Shown here: positions 54,445 to 62,836 of the stretch, one piece after another
Layout: every line of letters begins with the position of its first letter
Position numbering within the stretch: position 1 is the stretch's first letter
Origin: Duganella sp. CF458
GTDB taxonomy: Bacteria > Pseudomonadota > Gammaproteobacteria > Burkholderiales > Burkholderiaceae_D
Direction: 5' to 3'
DNA length: 64,000 bases
NCBI RefSeq assembly: GCF_900113115.1
Contig: NZ_FOOF01000007.1
Span: 62,001 to 126,000 of the forward strand
Notes under the pieces: generated by a model
What the model was told of the DNA's origin: nothing
The model's input: only the letters and a program-made list of their open reading frames with translations
The model's database searches: none
Translations under genes and position numbers: made by a program

Positions 54445-54696
54445 ATGAGCCTGCAAGAACAATTCGACCAAGCGATGGCCGATTCCAAGAACCTGCCGGA
54501 ACGCCCAGACAATATGACCCTGCTGAAGATTTACGCCCTGTTCAAGCAAGGCTCGGCAGGCGATGCCACCGGCGAGCGCCCAGGCATGACCGACTTCGTC
54601 AACCGCGCCAAGTTCGACGCATGGGCGGCATTGGCCGGCACCAGCCAGGACGACGCCAAACAGCAGTACATCGACCTGATCGAAAGCCTGAAGTAA
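54445..54696 (+). CDS. Acyl-CoA-binding protein
   Basis: An 83-residue ACBP, strikingly like the eukaryotic four-helix proteins: IYALFKQGSAGDATGERPGM and KFDAWAALAGTSQDDAKQQY contain the Tyr/Lys acyl-CoA contacts. It binds long-chain acyl-CoA and buffers its pool. ACBP is widespread in eukaryotes but sporadic in bacteria (established). It may serve lipid or PHA-linked acyl-CoA metabolism in this organism. Confidence 0.93.
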   Translation: MSLQEQFDQAMADSKNLPERPDNMTLLKIYALFKQGSAGDATGERPGMTDFVNRAKFDAWAALAGTSQDDAKQQYIDLIESLK

Positions 54697-54777
54697 TCCT
54701 TCCGCCTACAGCGCCGCGTTTGTCAAAAGCAGGGCGGCGCTGCACACTGCAGCATTTGCAAAATAACCGACAGGCAA

Positions 54778-55002
54778 ATGCTGGATAACCGTTCCAAGAT
54801 CGCCGCGATCGTCCACATCGTCCTCGGCTCTTTTTCCTCGCTGTTGTCGGCCTGCCCGGCCATCAGCTCCGCGGTCGCCTATTTAAAGCGCTCGCTCGCC
54901 ACTCACACGCCCCTGATCATCTTCAGCATCATCGTCTTGTTCAACGTTGCGGTCGGTACTGCGGTTGGCGGTTATTCCTTGAGGGTGCTGCTGCGTAAAT
55001 AA
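54778..55002 (+). CDS. Possible small membrane protein with two hydrophobic segments
   Basis: A 74-residue frame with two hydrophobic stretches (about 8-30 and 45-66) and a basic C-terminus LRVLLRK. No family recognised and only a weak ACAGG site ahead of the ATG. It lies directly upstream of a decayed gene, so it may itself be a remnant. Confidence 0.35.
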   Translation: MLDNRSKIAAIVHIVLGSFSSLLSACPAISSAVAYLKRSLATHTPLIIFSIIVLFNVAVGTAVGGYSLRVLLRK

Positions 55003-55474
55003 CGCACACCGCGGTCACTCCCGGCATAGCCCCTACCGTCAGCCAGGCAAGCCTGTCCCTGCCGGATGCTTTCACGAGCGCTACCAGATCGCTGCCCAGG
55101 CGCAGACAGCTCCGCCCTGCAACTTATTGCGCAATTGGCTGGCTGGACTGGCCGGCCTGAAGAACCTGGGCCACCTGAGCGCACTTGGCGCGGTAAAGCC
55201 CCCATCGGAATATTGCATCGGCGACCGCGTCGGCATTTTCTCCCTGATCAACCTGTCACAGGACGAAGTGCTCCTGGGCGACTTCGACTAGCAACTGGAT
55301 GTGCTGCTGTCCGTCTTCAGCGTCGCCACCGTGGCCCACGTGCATAACTGGCTGGGGCGACTGTACATGCTGCCGGTCACGCTGCTGCACAAGATCATCA
55401 TCAAGACCATGCTGAAGGGCACCAGCGTGCGAGCCAATGCGCGGGCGCGCTACCTTTTCCACCAGACATGCTAG
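55003..55474 (+). pseudogene. Decayed DUF2867-like gene
   Basis: Reading the frame ending at 55472-55474 gives GLAGLKNLGHL, YCIGDRVGIFSLINLSQDEVL, then an in-frame TAG at 55289-55291, then HNWLGRLYMLPVTLLHKIII. These are the recognisable blocks of DUF2867 proteins (LFGLKNLG, GDR-GIF, E-LLG-DD-HLD-RVSV, VHN-LGRLYMLPV) in the right order. The start and the N-terminal ADF region are missing or scrambled. I infer a pseudogene. Confidence 0.6.
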
Positions 55475-55504
55475 AGTTGCGCTTTTTGCAATCCAATTCA
55501 ACGC

Positions 55505-56419
55505 ATGACATTTGAATTCCGCCGCGCGACGGCCGCCGACATCCCCGCTATGAGCGCGATCAGACTGGCCGTGCGAGAAAATGCGCTGGCCAACCCGGCC
55601 CGCATTACGCAGCAGATGTATGAGGATTACCTTGAGCGCCTTGGCCGCGGTTGGGTTTGCGAGCGCGAAGGAGTATTGATTGGCTTCTCTTACGCTGCAC
55701 ACGAAGATGACTCTATCTGGGCCTTGTTCGTGGCTCCCGAATATGAAGGACTAGGTGTCGGAAAGCGCTTGCTGCAGCTTGCGACGGATTGGCTGTTCAC
55801 CTACGGTGCCCAAGCCGTCAAACTGTCAACCGCCGTCGGCAGCCGCGCTGACCGCTTCTACCTGGCCCAGGGTTGGCAACGCTGCGTGAGTGAAAATGGA
55901 ATTGACGCCCATTTCCGGCTCGAGCGCAGCATATCGATCCGCCGTGCCGGGACCGACGACCTGGATGCGATGTGGGAAATCTTCCAGCCGCTGCTGGTGA
56001 GTGGCGACGCCTTCCCGTTCGGCGAGAGATTCGGGAAGTCCACCTTCCAGCTGCACTGGTTCAGCAGCCACCCGGCCTACGTCGCCTGCGCGGGCGAACA
56101 AATCCTCGGCATGTACAAAATGGGCGCCAACTACCCCGATCACGGCGCCCACGTCGCCAGCGCGACCTATGCGGTTGCCACGCAGGCGCAGGGCAAAGGC
56201 GTCGGCCGCGCGCTGGTCGAGCACAGCCTGGCGCAGGCGCGGCGCGAAGGCTTCCTGGCGATGCAGTTCAATTATGTGGTCAGCAGCAATGCGCCTGCGA
56301 TGGCGCTGTACCGCAAGCTTGGCTTCAATATCGCCGGCACCTTGCCGCGCGCTTTCCGTCATCGCGAGCTTGGGCTGGTCGACGCCTACGTCTTACATCG
56401 CTTCCTGGAGAACCCATGA
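55505..56419 (+). CDS. Tandem GNAT-domain N-acetyltransferase
   Basis: A 304-residue protein with two GNAT domains: residues 1-145 with LFVAPEYEGLGVGKRLLQLA, and 150-300 with YAVATQAQGKGVGRALVEHS and the terminal MALYRKLGFNIAGTLPRAF. Both have the acetyl-CoA pyrophosphate-binding V-x-x-x-x-Q/R-G-x-G signature. Substrate unknown (small molecule or protein amine). It ends in ATGA overlapping a tiny frame. Confidence 0.88.
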   Translation: MTFEFRRATAADIPAMSAIRLAVRENALANPARITQQMYEDYLERLGRGWVCEREGVLIGFSYAAHEDDSIWALFVAPEYEGLGVGKRLLQLATDWLFTYGAQAVKLSTAVGSRADRFYLAQGWQRCVSENGIDAHFRLERSISIRRAGTDDLDAMWEIFQPLLVSGDAFPFGERFGKSTFQLHWFSSHPAYVACAGEQILGMYKMGANYPDHGAHVASATYAVATQAQGKGVGRALVEHSLAQARREGFLAMQFNYVVSSNAPAMALYRKLGFNIAGTLPRAFRHRELGLVDAYVLHRFLENP

Positions 56420-56481
56420 ACGAACTCAGCACCAACATTCTGGAACACATGCGCCTCGTCACCGAGCAGCGGAGGGCGTAG
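56416..56481 (+). CDS. Tiny coupled frame of 21 codons (uncertain)
   Basis: ATG at 56416 overlaps the GNAT stop (ATGA) and the frame ends in TAG at 56479, whose last base is the first of the GTG of the next gene (TAGTG). Encodes MNELSTNILEHMRLVTEQRR plus Ala. It could be a translational relay or a decayed N-terminus; nothing supports a protein function. Confidence 0.25.
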   Translation: MNELSTNILEHMRLVTEQRRA

Positions 56482-56867
56482 TGAAAAAAGTGGTGCCGGC
56501 GGCGAATCCGGATGCCTACGTGGCAGCGCTGTCAGGCTGGCAGCACGACGTCGTGCGCGCGCTGCGCCAGGCCGTGCGGGAAGCCGCACCGGAACTGGAA
56601 GAGCGCATCAAGTGGACGCACCTGGTCTACTTCAGCAACGGGCCCGTGCTGTTGATCCGTGCCGAAGAAGAACGGGTGCTGTTCGGCTTCTGGCGCGGCA
56701 AACGCCTGCTGCACATCGAGCCGCGCATGACCGGCGGCGGCAAGTATGAGCTGCGCACGCTGGAACTGCGGGAAGACACGCCACTCGAGCGCGCAACCGT
56801 GCTGGAACTGGTGCGCGCTGCGGTGGCGCTGAACGAAACGGTGGGCGACCCCACCAGGGTCGCTTAA
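56481..56867 (+). CDS. DUF1801-domain protein
   Basis: A 128-residue YdhG/DUF1801-type protein: VPAANPDAYVAALSGWQ, then LEERIKWTHLVYFSNGPVLLIRAEEERVLFGFW and the C-terminal REDTPLERATVLELVRAAVALN. Function unknown. The GTG start at 56481 has GGAGGG upstream and overlaps the tiny frame's stop. Convergent with the PHA-system gene, sharing 4 bases. Confidence 0.8.
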   Translation: MKKVVPAANPDAYVAALSGWQHDVVRALRQAVREAAPELEERIKWTHLVYFSNGPVLLIRAEEERVLFGFWRGKRLLHIEPRMTGGGKYELRTLELREDTPLERATVLELVRAAVALNETVGDPTRVA

Positions 56868-57145
56868 GCGGAAGCGAATACCGAACGCATCTTCTCCGCC
56901 ACCTTGCCTTCGATGGCGCTCTTGAAGGCACCCATCAGGAAGCCGAGCTTGATATTCATGTGGGCGGCGCTCTCGGCCAGGGTCAGCGTGCCTTCCACGC
57001 CGCTGCGGCCGAATTTCAGGGTGTCGCCATGCCATTGGCAGGCCAGGTCGAATTCCTTGGCAATGCGTTGTGCGACTTGTTCTGCTGCTGCGCGCGCTTG
57101 CGCGGGTTCCAGGTTGTGGGCCTGGGTGATGTTGATATCGGCCAT
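56864..57145 (-). CDS. Polyhydroxyalkanoic acid system family protein
   Basis: A 93-residue protein, DINITQAHNLEPAQARAAAEQVA at the start and FGRSGVEGTLTLAESAAHMNIKLGFLMGAFKSAIEGKV in the second half: the PHA_gran_rgn family found with PHA synthesis genes. Its exact role is unknown. A PHB depolymerase gene is at 60784-62019, in line with a PHA-storing organism. Confidence 0.85.
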   Translation of the reverse strand: MADINITQAHNLEPAQARAAAEQVAQRIAKEFDLACQWHGDTLKFGRSGVEGTLTLAESAAHMNIKLGFLMGAFKSAIEGKVAEKMRSVFASA

Positions 57146-57266
57146 ACTCTGCTAATCAAAAAGCACAAAAGGCGCTATTTTAACGCACGCACCTTTGTGC
57201 TGGATCAAAGGGCAGTGCCGCCGGCAGGGTAACCATGGTCATTCAACCGCCCTTGGGAGAGTGATC

Positions 57267-58676
57267 ATGGATGAGAACATGTGCATGACTTTGCCTGTCA
57301 GCTTTGTGCCGACACCATCCGCCCTGTACCGCGCGCACCGCAAGTCGGCGCAACTGCTACAGCAGCCCAGCCGGCCCCGCCTGAAAGATACCGCGTTGCC
57401 GACGCGTGCCGCCGCGGCGCCGCCGGCCGGTGCGCGCGTGCTGATCTGGAAGCAGGATCCATCCGTCAGCGAACTCGGCCCCCGCAAGATCTTCCTGCCC
57501 GGCGTGATCCTGGAAGGGCCGCGCGATGCGCGCATCACTTACGGCCGGCCCGGCATTGCCCCGGTCAGCCCGAACGCCTTCGGCGACTTCATCATGGCGC
57601 CGGACACCGACCAGTTCGACGCCGTGCACGCCTTTGCCGTGGTGCGTTCGACCCTGACCATGTACCAGCGCGTGCTGTCGCGCGCCGACCAGGGCGCTCC
57701 CCTGCCATGGGCCTGGAACAACGGCAGCAACACCGATCCGCTGGAAGTCTTCCCGCACGGTTTGCCGAACGTGATGAACGCCTATTACAGCCGCAGCGAC
57801 CGGGCCCTGAAGTTCGGCGACTTTGTGCCGACCGGCTCGACCGGCCGGGTGTTTACCTGCCGCTCTTTCGACATTGTGTCGCACGAAACCGGCCACGCCG
57901 TGCTGGACGGCCTGAAACCGAAATGGATCCTGAACAGCGCGCCGCCGCAAACCGGCGGCCTGCATGAATCCTTCGGCGACTTGACCGCCATCTTCCTCGC
58001 GCTATCCCAGCTCGACCAGGTGGAAGCGGTAATCGCGCAAACCAAGGCCGACCTGCACGACAAGACCTTCCTGGCCGATATGGCGGAACAATTCGGCCTG
58101 GCCCTCGGCCGCCCGAACGGCCTGCGCAATGCCGACAACGATCTCAAGCTGTCAGAAACCGGCAACGAAGTACACGCCATCTCGCAGGTGTTCACCGGCG
58201 CTGTCTATGACATCCTGGCCGACATTTTCTCCTTCGAACGGGCGCCCGGCTTACGTGACGATGCAGCCTGCCTGCATAGCGTGGCAGGGTATTTGTGCAG
58301 CCTGGTGCTGCGCGCCCTGGTGGCCGCGCCCGACACCAACGCCAAGTATGCGGACGTGGTGAACCAGATGCTGCGTATCGCGGCGGAGGACGGCAAACCG
58401 GTCGATTACGCCAACTTCATCCGCAACCGCTTCGCCCTGCGCGAGGTGGTGGTATCGCCCGTGCCGCTGACCGAAGACCAGCCGCAAAACCTGGAACTGC
58501 CGGCCATGGTGGAAGACGCTCCCGACGCGCGCCAGGACCGCCGCGCTTGCTGCGGCACCATGAACCATGCCGAATACTTCGACCTGGAAGGCGTGCTCGA
58601 TGCCGAGCGCCAGGCTTTGGCCGCCTGGTGCAAGAATTACAGTACCCGGCATGGGGAGGTAGCCATCGAAAAATGA
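57267..58676 (+). CDS. Signal-less M4-type (protealysin-like) metallopeptidase
   Basis: A 469-residue protein with the gluzincin zinc site HETGH (206-210), third ligand Glu234 in GLHESFGD, and the M4 active-site His303 in NEVHAISQVF. The catalytic region (about 90-370) resembles M4 peptidases, but there is no signal peptide and no FTP/PepSY propeptide, as in protealysin. The HETGH-to-Glu spacing is a few residues longer than in thermolysin. The C-terminal 100 residues (DRRACCGTMNHAEYFD) are not typical of M4. Its stop overlaps the ATG of an emfourin-like inhibitor (ATGA). Start ATG 57267; the frame extends upstream without support. Confidence 0.8.
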   Translation: MDENMCMTLPVSFVPTPSALYRAHRKSAQLLQQPSRPRLKDTALPTRAAAAPPAGARVLIWKQDPSVSELGPRKIFLPGVILEGPRDARITYGRPGIAPVSPNAFGDFIMAPDTDQFDAVHAFAVVRSTLTMYQRVLSRADQGAPLPWAWNNGSNTDPLEVFPHGLPNVMNAYYSRSDRALKFGDFVPTGSTGRVFTCRSFDIVSHETGHAVLDGLKPKWILNSAPPQTGGLHESFGDLTAIFLALSQLDQVEAVIAQTKADLHDKTFLADMAEQFGLALGRPNGLRNADNDLKLSETGNEVHAISQVFTGAVYDILADIFSFERAPGLRDDAACLHSVAGYLCSLVLRALVAAPDTNAKYADVVNQMLRIAAEDGKPVDYANFIRNRFALREVVVSPVPLTEDQPQNLELPAMVEDAPDARQDRRACCGTMNHAEYFDLEGVLDAERQALAAWCKNYSTRHGEVAIEK

Positions 58677-58951
58677 AGATCAGCGCGAGCGGCGCGGGCG
58701 GCTTTGCCGGCCTCAGCCAGCACTTTGAAGTTGACACGGATGCAAGCCCAGCCGGTCCGGCGCTGGAGGCGGCCCTCGCCTCCAGTGGTTTTTTCACGTC
58801 TACGGAAAATTTTTCGCCGCCGCTGGGTGCCGATTTGGGGCACTGGACTATCACCGCCGATGACGGCCGTCGACGACATAGCTTAAGCTTTGTCGAGACC
58901 GGCGCTCCGCCTTGGCAAAATCTGCTCGATTTGATCCGTTCTGCCGCCTGA
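58673..58951 (+). CDS. Emfourin-type protealysin inhibitor
   Basis: A 92-residue protein with the emfourin pattern: MKISASGAGGFAGLSQHFEV, a short helix, SSGFF, then HWTITADDGRRRHSLSFVE and PPWQNLLDLI. Emfourins are partner inhibitors encoded with signal-less M4 peptidases and bind the peptidase tightly (established for the Serratia protealysin operon). ATGA overlap with the peptidase gene implies coupled translation, giving the inhibitor with its target. Confidence 0.8.
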   Translation: MKISASGAGGFAGLSQHFEVDTDASPAGPALEAALASSGFFTSTENFSPPLGADLGHWTITADDGRRRHSLSFVETGAPPWQNLLDLIRSAA

Positions 58952-58989
58952 AAGCAAGACTGTTAGAGGCGCGCCACGAATTTGCTTAT

Positions 58990-59004
58990 TTAGATTGTAT
59001 CTAA
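58990..59004. promoter_or_regulatory. 15-bp dyad upstream of the fdxA promoter
   Basis: TTAGAT-TGT-ATCTAA is a perfect 6-bp-arm palindrome centred about 18 bases upstream of the fdxA -35 box. It may be an activator site; no regulator is identified. Confidence 0.4.
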
Positions 59005-59011
59005 GCCCGAA

Positions 59012-59040
59012 TTGTGAGAAATAGCGGATTGCCTTAAAAT
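59012..59040 (+). promoter_or_regulatory. Sigma-70 promoter of fdxA
   Basis: TTGTGA (59012-59017), a 17-base spacer and TAAAAT (59035-59040), predicted start near 59047 and a leader of about 44 bases to the fdxA ATG. Confidence 0.55.
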
Positions 59041-59090
59041 ACAGTGCTTTGCTGAGCTTTTTCCAGCGCTCCAATATAGATAGGACTGTT

Positions 59091-59414
59091 ATGACCCACG
59101 TTGTCACCGAATCCTGCATCGCCTGCCGCTATACCGATTGCGTCGATGTTTGCCCGGTAGATTGCTTCCGCGAAGGCCCGAACTTCCTGGCCATTGACCC
59201 GGACGAATGCATCGACTGCGCCGTGTGCGTGGCCGAATGCCCGGTCAACGCCATCTTCGCTGAGGAAGACGTGCCGTCCGACCAGCAGCAATACATCAAG
59301 ATCAATGCCGACTTGTCGCGCAACTGGCCTTCGATCACCAAGACCAAGCCTGCCCTGCCGGAAGCCGAGCAGTTCAAGGACGTCAAGGAAAAGGCCCACT
59401 TGCTGAAGCGCTAA
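59091..59414 (+). CDS. fdxA: Seven-iron ferredoxin FdxA (3Fe-4S/4Fe-4S)
   Basis: A 107-residue FdI-type ferredoxin. [18 protein letters not shown] gives the first cluster ligand set, and [16 protein letters not shown] the CX2CX2CX3CP set. A short C-terminal extension ([20 protein letters not shown]) is typical of the Azotobacter FdI class. It transfers electrons; the adjacent NADP reductase is a likely partner. Has its own promoter and a good ATG at 59091. Confidence 0.94.
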   Translation: MTHVVTESCIACRYTDCVDVCPVDCFREGPNFLAIDPDECIDCAVCVAECPVNAIFAEEDVPSDQQQYIKINADLSRNWPSITKTKPALPEAEQFKDVKEKAHLLKR

Positions 59415-59507
59415 GCGCGCAGCATCACGCCTTCAGCAGCCTGTTATTCACCGTGCAACACCGCGCCTGACGCGGTGTTCGCTTATTCAGATGGAATGAG
59501 AATCATT

Positions 59508-60575
59508 ATGAATGTCGTCAGCACCCCACCAGGCGGTCTCCACGAGACCGATGCAGTCATCATCGGCGCCGGCCCGGTCGGCCTGTTCCAGGTCTTCGAA
59601 CTCGGCCTGCTGGAGATCAAAGCCCACGTGATCGACTCGCTCAGCGCCGTTGGCGGCCAGTGCGTGGAACTGTATCCGGACAAGCCGATCTACGACATTC
59701 CAGCCATTCCATCCTGCACCGGCCAGGAACTGACCGACGGCCTGCTGAAGCAGATCGAGCCGTTCGGCGCGACCTACCACCTGGGCCAGGAAGTGACCGT
59801 GGTGCAAAAGCGCGAAGACGGCCGTTTCGACGTCGAGACCTCGCTGGGCACCAAGTTCATCACCAAGACCATCTTCATCGCTGCCGGCGTGGGCTCGTTC
59901 CAGCCGCGCACCATGAAGGTGGACGGCATCGAAGCCTTCGAAGGCTCGCAGCTGTTCTACCGCGTGAAGAACCCGGCCCAGTTCGAAGGCAAGAACCTGG
60001 TCATCTGCGGCGGCGGCGACTCCGCGCTGGACTGGGCCCTGAACTTCGTCGGCAAGGCCGAATCCGTGGTGCTGCTGCACCGCCGTGAAGATTTCCGCGC
60101 TGCGCCGGCTTCCGTGGCCAAGATGAAGCAGCTGTGCGACGAGTACGAAATGCAGTTGATCGTCGGCCAGGTGTCGGGCATCGAGACCAAGGACGACAAG
60201 CTGTCCGAACTGCGCGTGACCGGCGCCGACGGCGTGACCCGCCGCGTGCCGCTGGACATGCTGCTGGTGTTCTACGGCCTGTCGCCAAAGCTGGGCCCGA
60301 TCGCCGAATGGGGCCTGGACATCGAGCGCAAGCAGCTGAAAGTGGTGTCGACCGAGAAGTTCGAAACCAATGTGCCGGGCATCTTCGCGGTGGGCGACAT
60401 CAACACTTACCCAGGCAAGAAAAAGCTGATCCTGTCGGGCTTCCACGAAGCCGCACTGGCCGCTTTCGGCGCTGCACCATATATCTTCCCGGACAAGAAG
60501 ATCCACATGCAATACACCACCACGTCGCCAAAACTCCACAAGGTTCTGGGCGTCGAAACCCCGGTGTTCGACTGA
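59508..60575 (+). CDS. Ferredoxin/flavodoxin-NADP+ reductase (thioredoxin-reductase-like, YumC type)
   Basis: A 355-residue flavoprotein: FAD-binding [17 protein letters not shown] (about 18-34), NADPH-binding [14 protein letters not shown] (about 165-178) and [19 protein letters not shown], with no CxxC redox pair, the hallmark of the TrxR-like FNR group. It passes electrons between NADPH and ferredoxin or flavodoxin. It follows fdxA by about 90 bases. The ATG at 59508 is chosen; one at 59496 is also possible. Confidence 0.9.
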   Translation: MNVVSTPPGGLHETDAVIIGAGPVGLFQVFELGLLEIKAHVIDSLSAVGGQCVELYPDKPIYDIPAIPSCTGQELTDGLLKQIEPFGATYHLGQEVTVVQKREDGRFDVETSLGTKFITKTIFIAAGVGSFQPRTMKVDGIEAFEGSQLFYRVKNPAQFEGKNLVICGGGDSALDWALNFVGKAESVVLLHRREDFRAAPASVAKMKQLCDEYEMQLIVGQVSGIETKDDKLSELRVTGADGVTRRVPLDMLLVFYGLSPKLGPIAEWGLDIERKQLKVVSTEKFETNVPGIFAVGDINTYPGKKKLILSGFHEAALAAFGAAPYIFPDKKIHMQYTTTSPKLHKVLGVETPVFD

Positions 60576-60603
60576 TCCGACCGATTCTTCGGACGCATCC
60601 TAC

Positions 60604-60632
60604 AAAAAAGCAGCGGAAACGCTGCTTTTTTT
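60604..60632 (+). terminator. GAAA-tetraloop terminator of the ferredoxin reductase gene
   Basis: AAAAAAGCAGCG, loop GAAA, CGCTGCTTTTTTT: a 12-bp stem with a GNRA loop and U-tract, usable in either direction. Confidence 0.9.
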
Positions 60633-60710
60633 GTTTTCATGCTCGTATTATGTTGGAATCATAGCGTCTTAGCCCTTGATTATGTACTTTCTTGGGGGTA
60701 CTGCGGAATG

Positions 60711-60739
60711 CTGTAGGTCATGTATAAATGGCCTATAAT
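60711..60739 (+). promoter_or_regulatory. Possible sigma-70 promoter of phaZ
   Basis: TATAAT at 60734-60739 is a perfect -10 box, 45 bases before the phaZ ATG, with a poor -35 (CTGTAG) 17 bases upstream. Confidence 0.4.
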
Positions 60740-60783
60740 TGAATCATCTTTGCGCATTGCCACAATTTTCAGCGGGACATACT

Positions 60784-62019
60784 ATGCTTTACCAATTGCA
60801 CGAAATGCAACGCTCTCTCCTGCATCCATTGATGCAGTGGGCTGAAGCCTCGTCCAAGCTGTTCACCAATCCTGTTTCGCCATTCGCGCACACCCCGTTC
60901 TCGCAGCGTATCGCCGCCGGCTACGAACTGATGTACCGCTTGGGCAAGGAATACGAGAAGCCGGAGTTCGGCATCACACAGGCTGTGGTCAATGGCAAGC
61001 AAGTCCACATCGACGAACGCGTGGTAGAGAACAAGCCCTTCTGCAAACTGCTCCACTTCCGCAAGGATTTGAGCGAGAAGGAGTTCAAGGCGCTCAAGCA
61101 GCCGACCGTGCTGCTGGTGGCGCCGCTGTCCGGCCACCATGCGACGCTGCTGCGCGATACCGTGCAGGCGCTGCTGTCCGAACACGACGTCTATATCACC
61201 GACTGGATCGATGCGCGCCTGGTGCCGCTGTCGGAAGGTCCGTTCCACCTGAACGACTATGTGAAGTATGTGCAGGAATTCATCCGCCGGCTCGGCCCGG
61301 ACCTGCACGTGATTTCCGTCTGCCAGCCTACCGTGCCGGTGATGGCGGCAATTTCGCTGATGGCCACCGCCAAGGATCCGAAACTGCCGAAGACCATGAC
61401 GATGATGGGCGGCCCGATCGACCCGCGCAAATCCCCGACCCAGGTCAACAACCTGGCAGTGGAAAAGAAGTTCTCCTGGTTCGAAAACACCGTGATCTAT
61501 GCGGTGCCGCCTAACTATCCGGGCTTCGGCCGCAAGGTGTATCCAGGCTTCCTGCAGCACGCCGGCTTTATCGCCATGAATCCTGGCCGCCATGCACAGT
61601 CGCATCGCGAGTTCTACATGCACCTCGTGCGCGGCGACGACGAGCCGGCAGAATCCCACCGCAAGTTCTACGACGAGTACAACGCCGTGCTGGACATGCC
61701 GGCCGAGTACTACCTCGACACCATCAAGACCGTGTTTCAGGACTTCAGCCTGCCGCAAGGCACTTGGGAAGTCGATGGCGTATTCGTGCGTCCGCAGGAC
61801 ATCAAGAACGTAGCGCTGATGACCGTAGAAGGCGAGCTCGATGATATTTCCGGCGCTGGCCAGACCCAGGCCGCGCATGACCTGTGTTCCGGCATTCCGG
61901 CCAATATGCAGGAAGACTTCGTGGTGCCGGGTGCCGGCCACTACGGCATCTTCTCCGGCCGCCGCTGGCGTGAAATGGTTTGCCCTCGCATCTCATCGTT
62001 CATCAAGAAACACGGCTAA
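60784..62019 (+). CDS. phaZ: Intracellular polyhydroxybutyrate depolymerase
   Basis: A 411-residue protein of the intracellular PhaZ (PhaZ1-type) family. Catalytic Cys180 lies in SVCQPTVPV, where Cys replaces the lipase Ser (in Cupriavidus PhaZ1 the nucleophile is also a Cys). GELDDISGAGQT and the C-terminal PGAGHYGIFSGRRWR give the Asp and His. It mobilises PHB granules. Length matches the family (about 419). ATG 60784. Confidence 0.95.
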   Translation: MLYQLHEMQRSLLHPLMQWAEASSKLFTNPVSPFAHTPFSQRIAAGYELMYRLGKEYEKPEFGITQAVVNGKQVHIDERVVENKPFCKLLHFRKDLSEKEFKALKQPTVLLVAPLSGHHATLLRDTVQALLSEHDVYITDWIDARLVPLSEGPFHLNDYVKYVQEFIRRLGPDLHVISVCQPTVPVMAAISLMATAKDPKLPKTMTMMGGPIDPRKSPTQVNNLAVEKKFSWFENTVIYAVPPNYPGFGRKVYPGFLQHAGFIAMNPGRHAQSHREFYMHLVRGDDEPAESHRKFYDEYNAVLDMPAEYYLDTIKTVFQDFSLPQGTWEVDGVFVRPQDIKNVALMTVEGELDDISGAGQTQAAHDLCSGIPANMQEDFVVPGAGHYGIFSGRRWREMVCPRISSFIKKHG

Positions 62020-62038
62020 GGAGCCTGCCCTCCAGCCG

Positions 62039-62064
62039 GCCGGGCCCGCGTGCCCGGCTTTTAT
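62039..62064 (+). terminator. Intrinsic terminator of phaZ
   Basis: GCCGGGC (62039-62045) pairs with GCCCGGC (62052-62058) and is followed by TTTTATTA. Confidence 0.8.
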
Positions 62065-62074
62065 TACGGCAAAC

Positions 62075-62094
62075 ATTATACTTTTTTATATAAT
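62075..62094. promoter_or_regulatory. AT-rich dyad at the start of the ArsR-family gene
   Basis: ATTATA-N8-TATAAT (62075-62080 / 62089-62094) abuts the ATG at 62095. ArsR-family repressors bind AT-rich dyads of this type, so it is a probable autoregulatory operator. It overlaps TATACT at 62077-62082, a plausible -10 box that would leave a leader of only a few bases; no Shine-Dalgarno site exists. Confidence 0.55.
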
Positions 62095-62400
62095 ATGAAG
62101 ATTGATCCCGTTGCCTTGCAGGCCGCCGCTGGACGCGCATCCGGACTGTTGAAGTCCCTGTCCAACCAGGACCGCCTGCTGCTGCTTTGCCAATTGGTCG
62201 ATGGCGAACATTCCGTGGGCGAACTGGAAGTGGCAACCGGCGTCGTCCAACCAACCCTTTCGCAGCAATTGACTGTGCTGCGCAACGCCGGACTGGTCGC
62301 CACGCGGCGCGAAGGCAAGCAGATTTTTTATAGCATAGCCAGCGCAGAAGCGATGTCGGTACTACAAGTGCTGTACAAACTTTACTGTCCAAAGGAGTAG
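62095..62400 (+). CDS. ArsR-family regulator with two cysteines (BigR/SqrR-like persulfide sensor)
   Basis: A 101-residue winged-helix protein with the HTH SVGELEVATGVVQPTLSQQLTVLRNAGLV and the wing REGKQIFYSI. Cys32 (LLLCQLVDG) and Cys98 (LYKLYCPKE), 66 residues apart, match the two-cysteine arrangement of SqrR/BigR/YgaV, which sense sulfane sulfur by forming a tetrasulfide link (established for those). No metal-type CXC motif is present. It heads a three-gene unit with the split YeeE/YedE transporter 4 bases downstream. Confidence 0.85.
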   Translation: MKIDPVALQAAAGRASGLLKSLSNQDRLLLLCQLVDGEHSVGELEVATGVVQPTLSQQLTVLRNAGLVATRREGKQIFYSIASAEAMSVLQVLYKLYCPKE

Positions 62401-62404
62401 GGAA

Positions 62405-62836
62405 ATGAGTACTTACTATGCGCCGCTGATAGGCGGCATCATGATCGGACTGGGAGCGGCCATGCTTCTGCTGCTCAACGGACGTATTGCCGGCATCAGC
62501 GGCATCGTCGGTGGCTTGCTTGGCCAGGCCTTTACACACCAGCCGGGTTCCGGCAGCGACGCCATGTGGCGCATCGCCTTCCTGGCAGGGCTGGTAGCGG
62601 CGCCCCTGCTCTATGGCGCCTTCACGGTGCTGCCGGCGGCACAAGTCGACGCCGGTGCCGGCACCCTGGTGGTTGCCGGCCTGATGGTCGGACTAGGCAC
62701 GCGTTACGCCTCCGGCTGCACCAGCGGCCACGGCATTTGCGGGCTGTCCCGCTTCTCGCCGCGTTCATTGGCCGCCACCCTGACCTTCATGGCAGCCGGT
62801 TTCGCAACCGTCGCCGTGGTGCGAGGCCTGCTATGA
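62405..62836 (+). CDS. YeeE/YedE-family sulfur transporter, N-terminal half (PmpA-like)
   Basis: A 143-residue membrane protein with about four hydrophobic helices and the conserved [17 protein letters not shown] loop, whose Cys residues contact thiosulfate in YeeE. The full transporter is split here into two proteins, as in the Pmp type. It lies 4 bases after the regulator and overlaps the second half (ATGA). Confidence 0.9.
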   Translation: MSTYYAPLIGGIMIGLGAAMLLLLNGRIAGISGIVGGLLGQAFTHQPGSGSDAMWRIAFLAGLVAAPLLYGAFTVLPAAQVDAGAGTLVVAGLMVGLGTRYASGCTSGHGICGLSRFSPRSLAATLTFMAAGFATVAVVRGLL

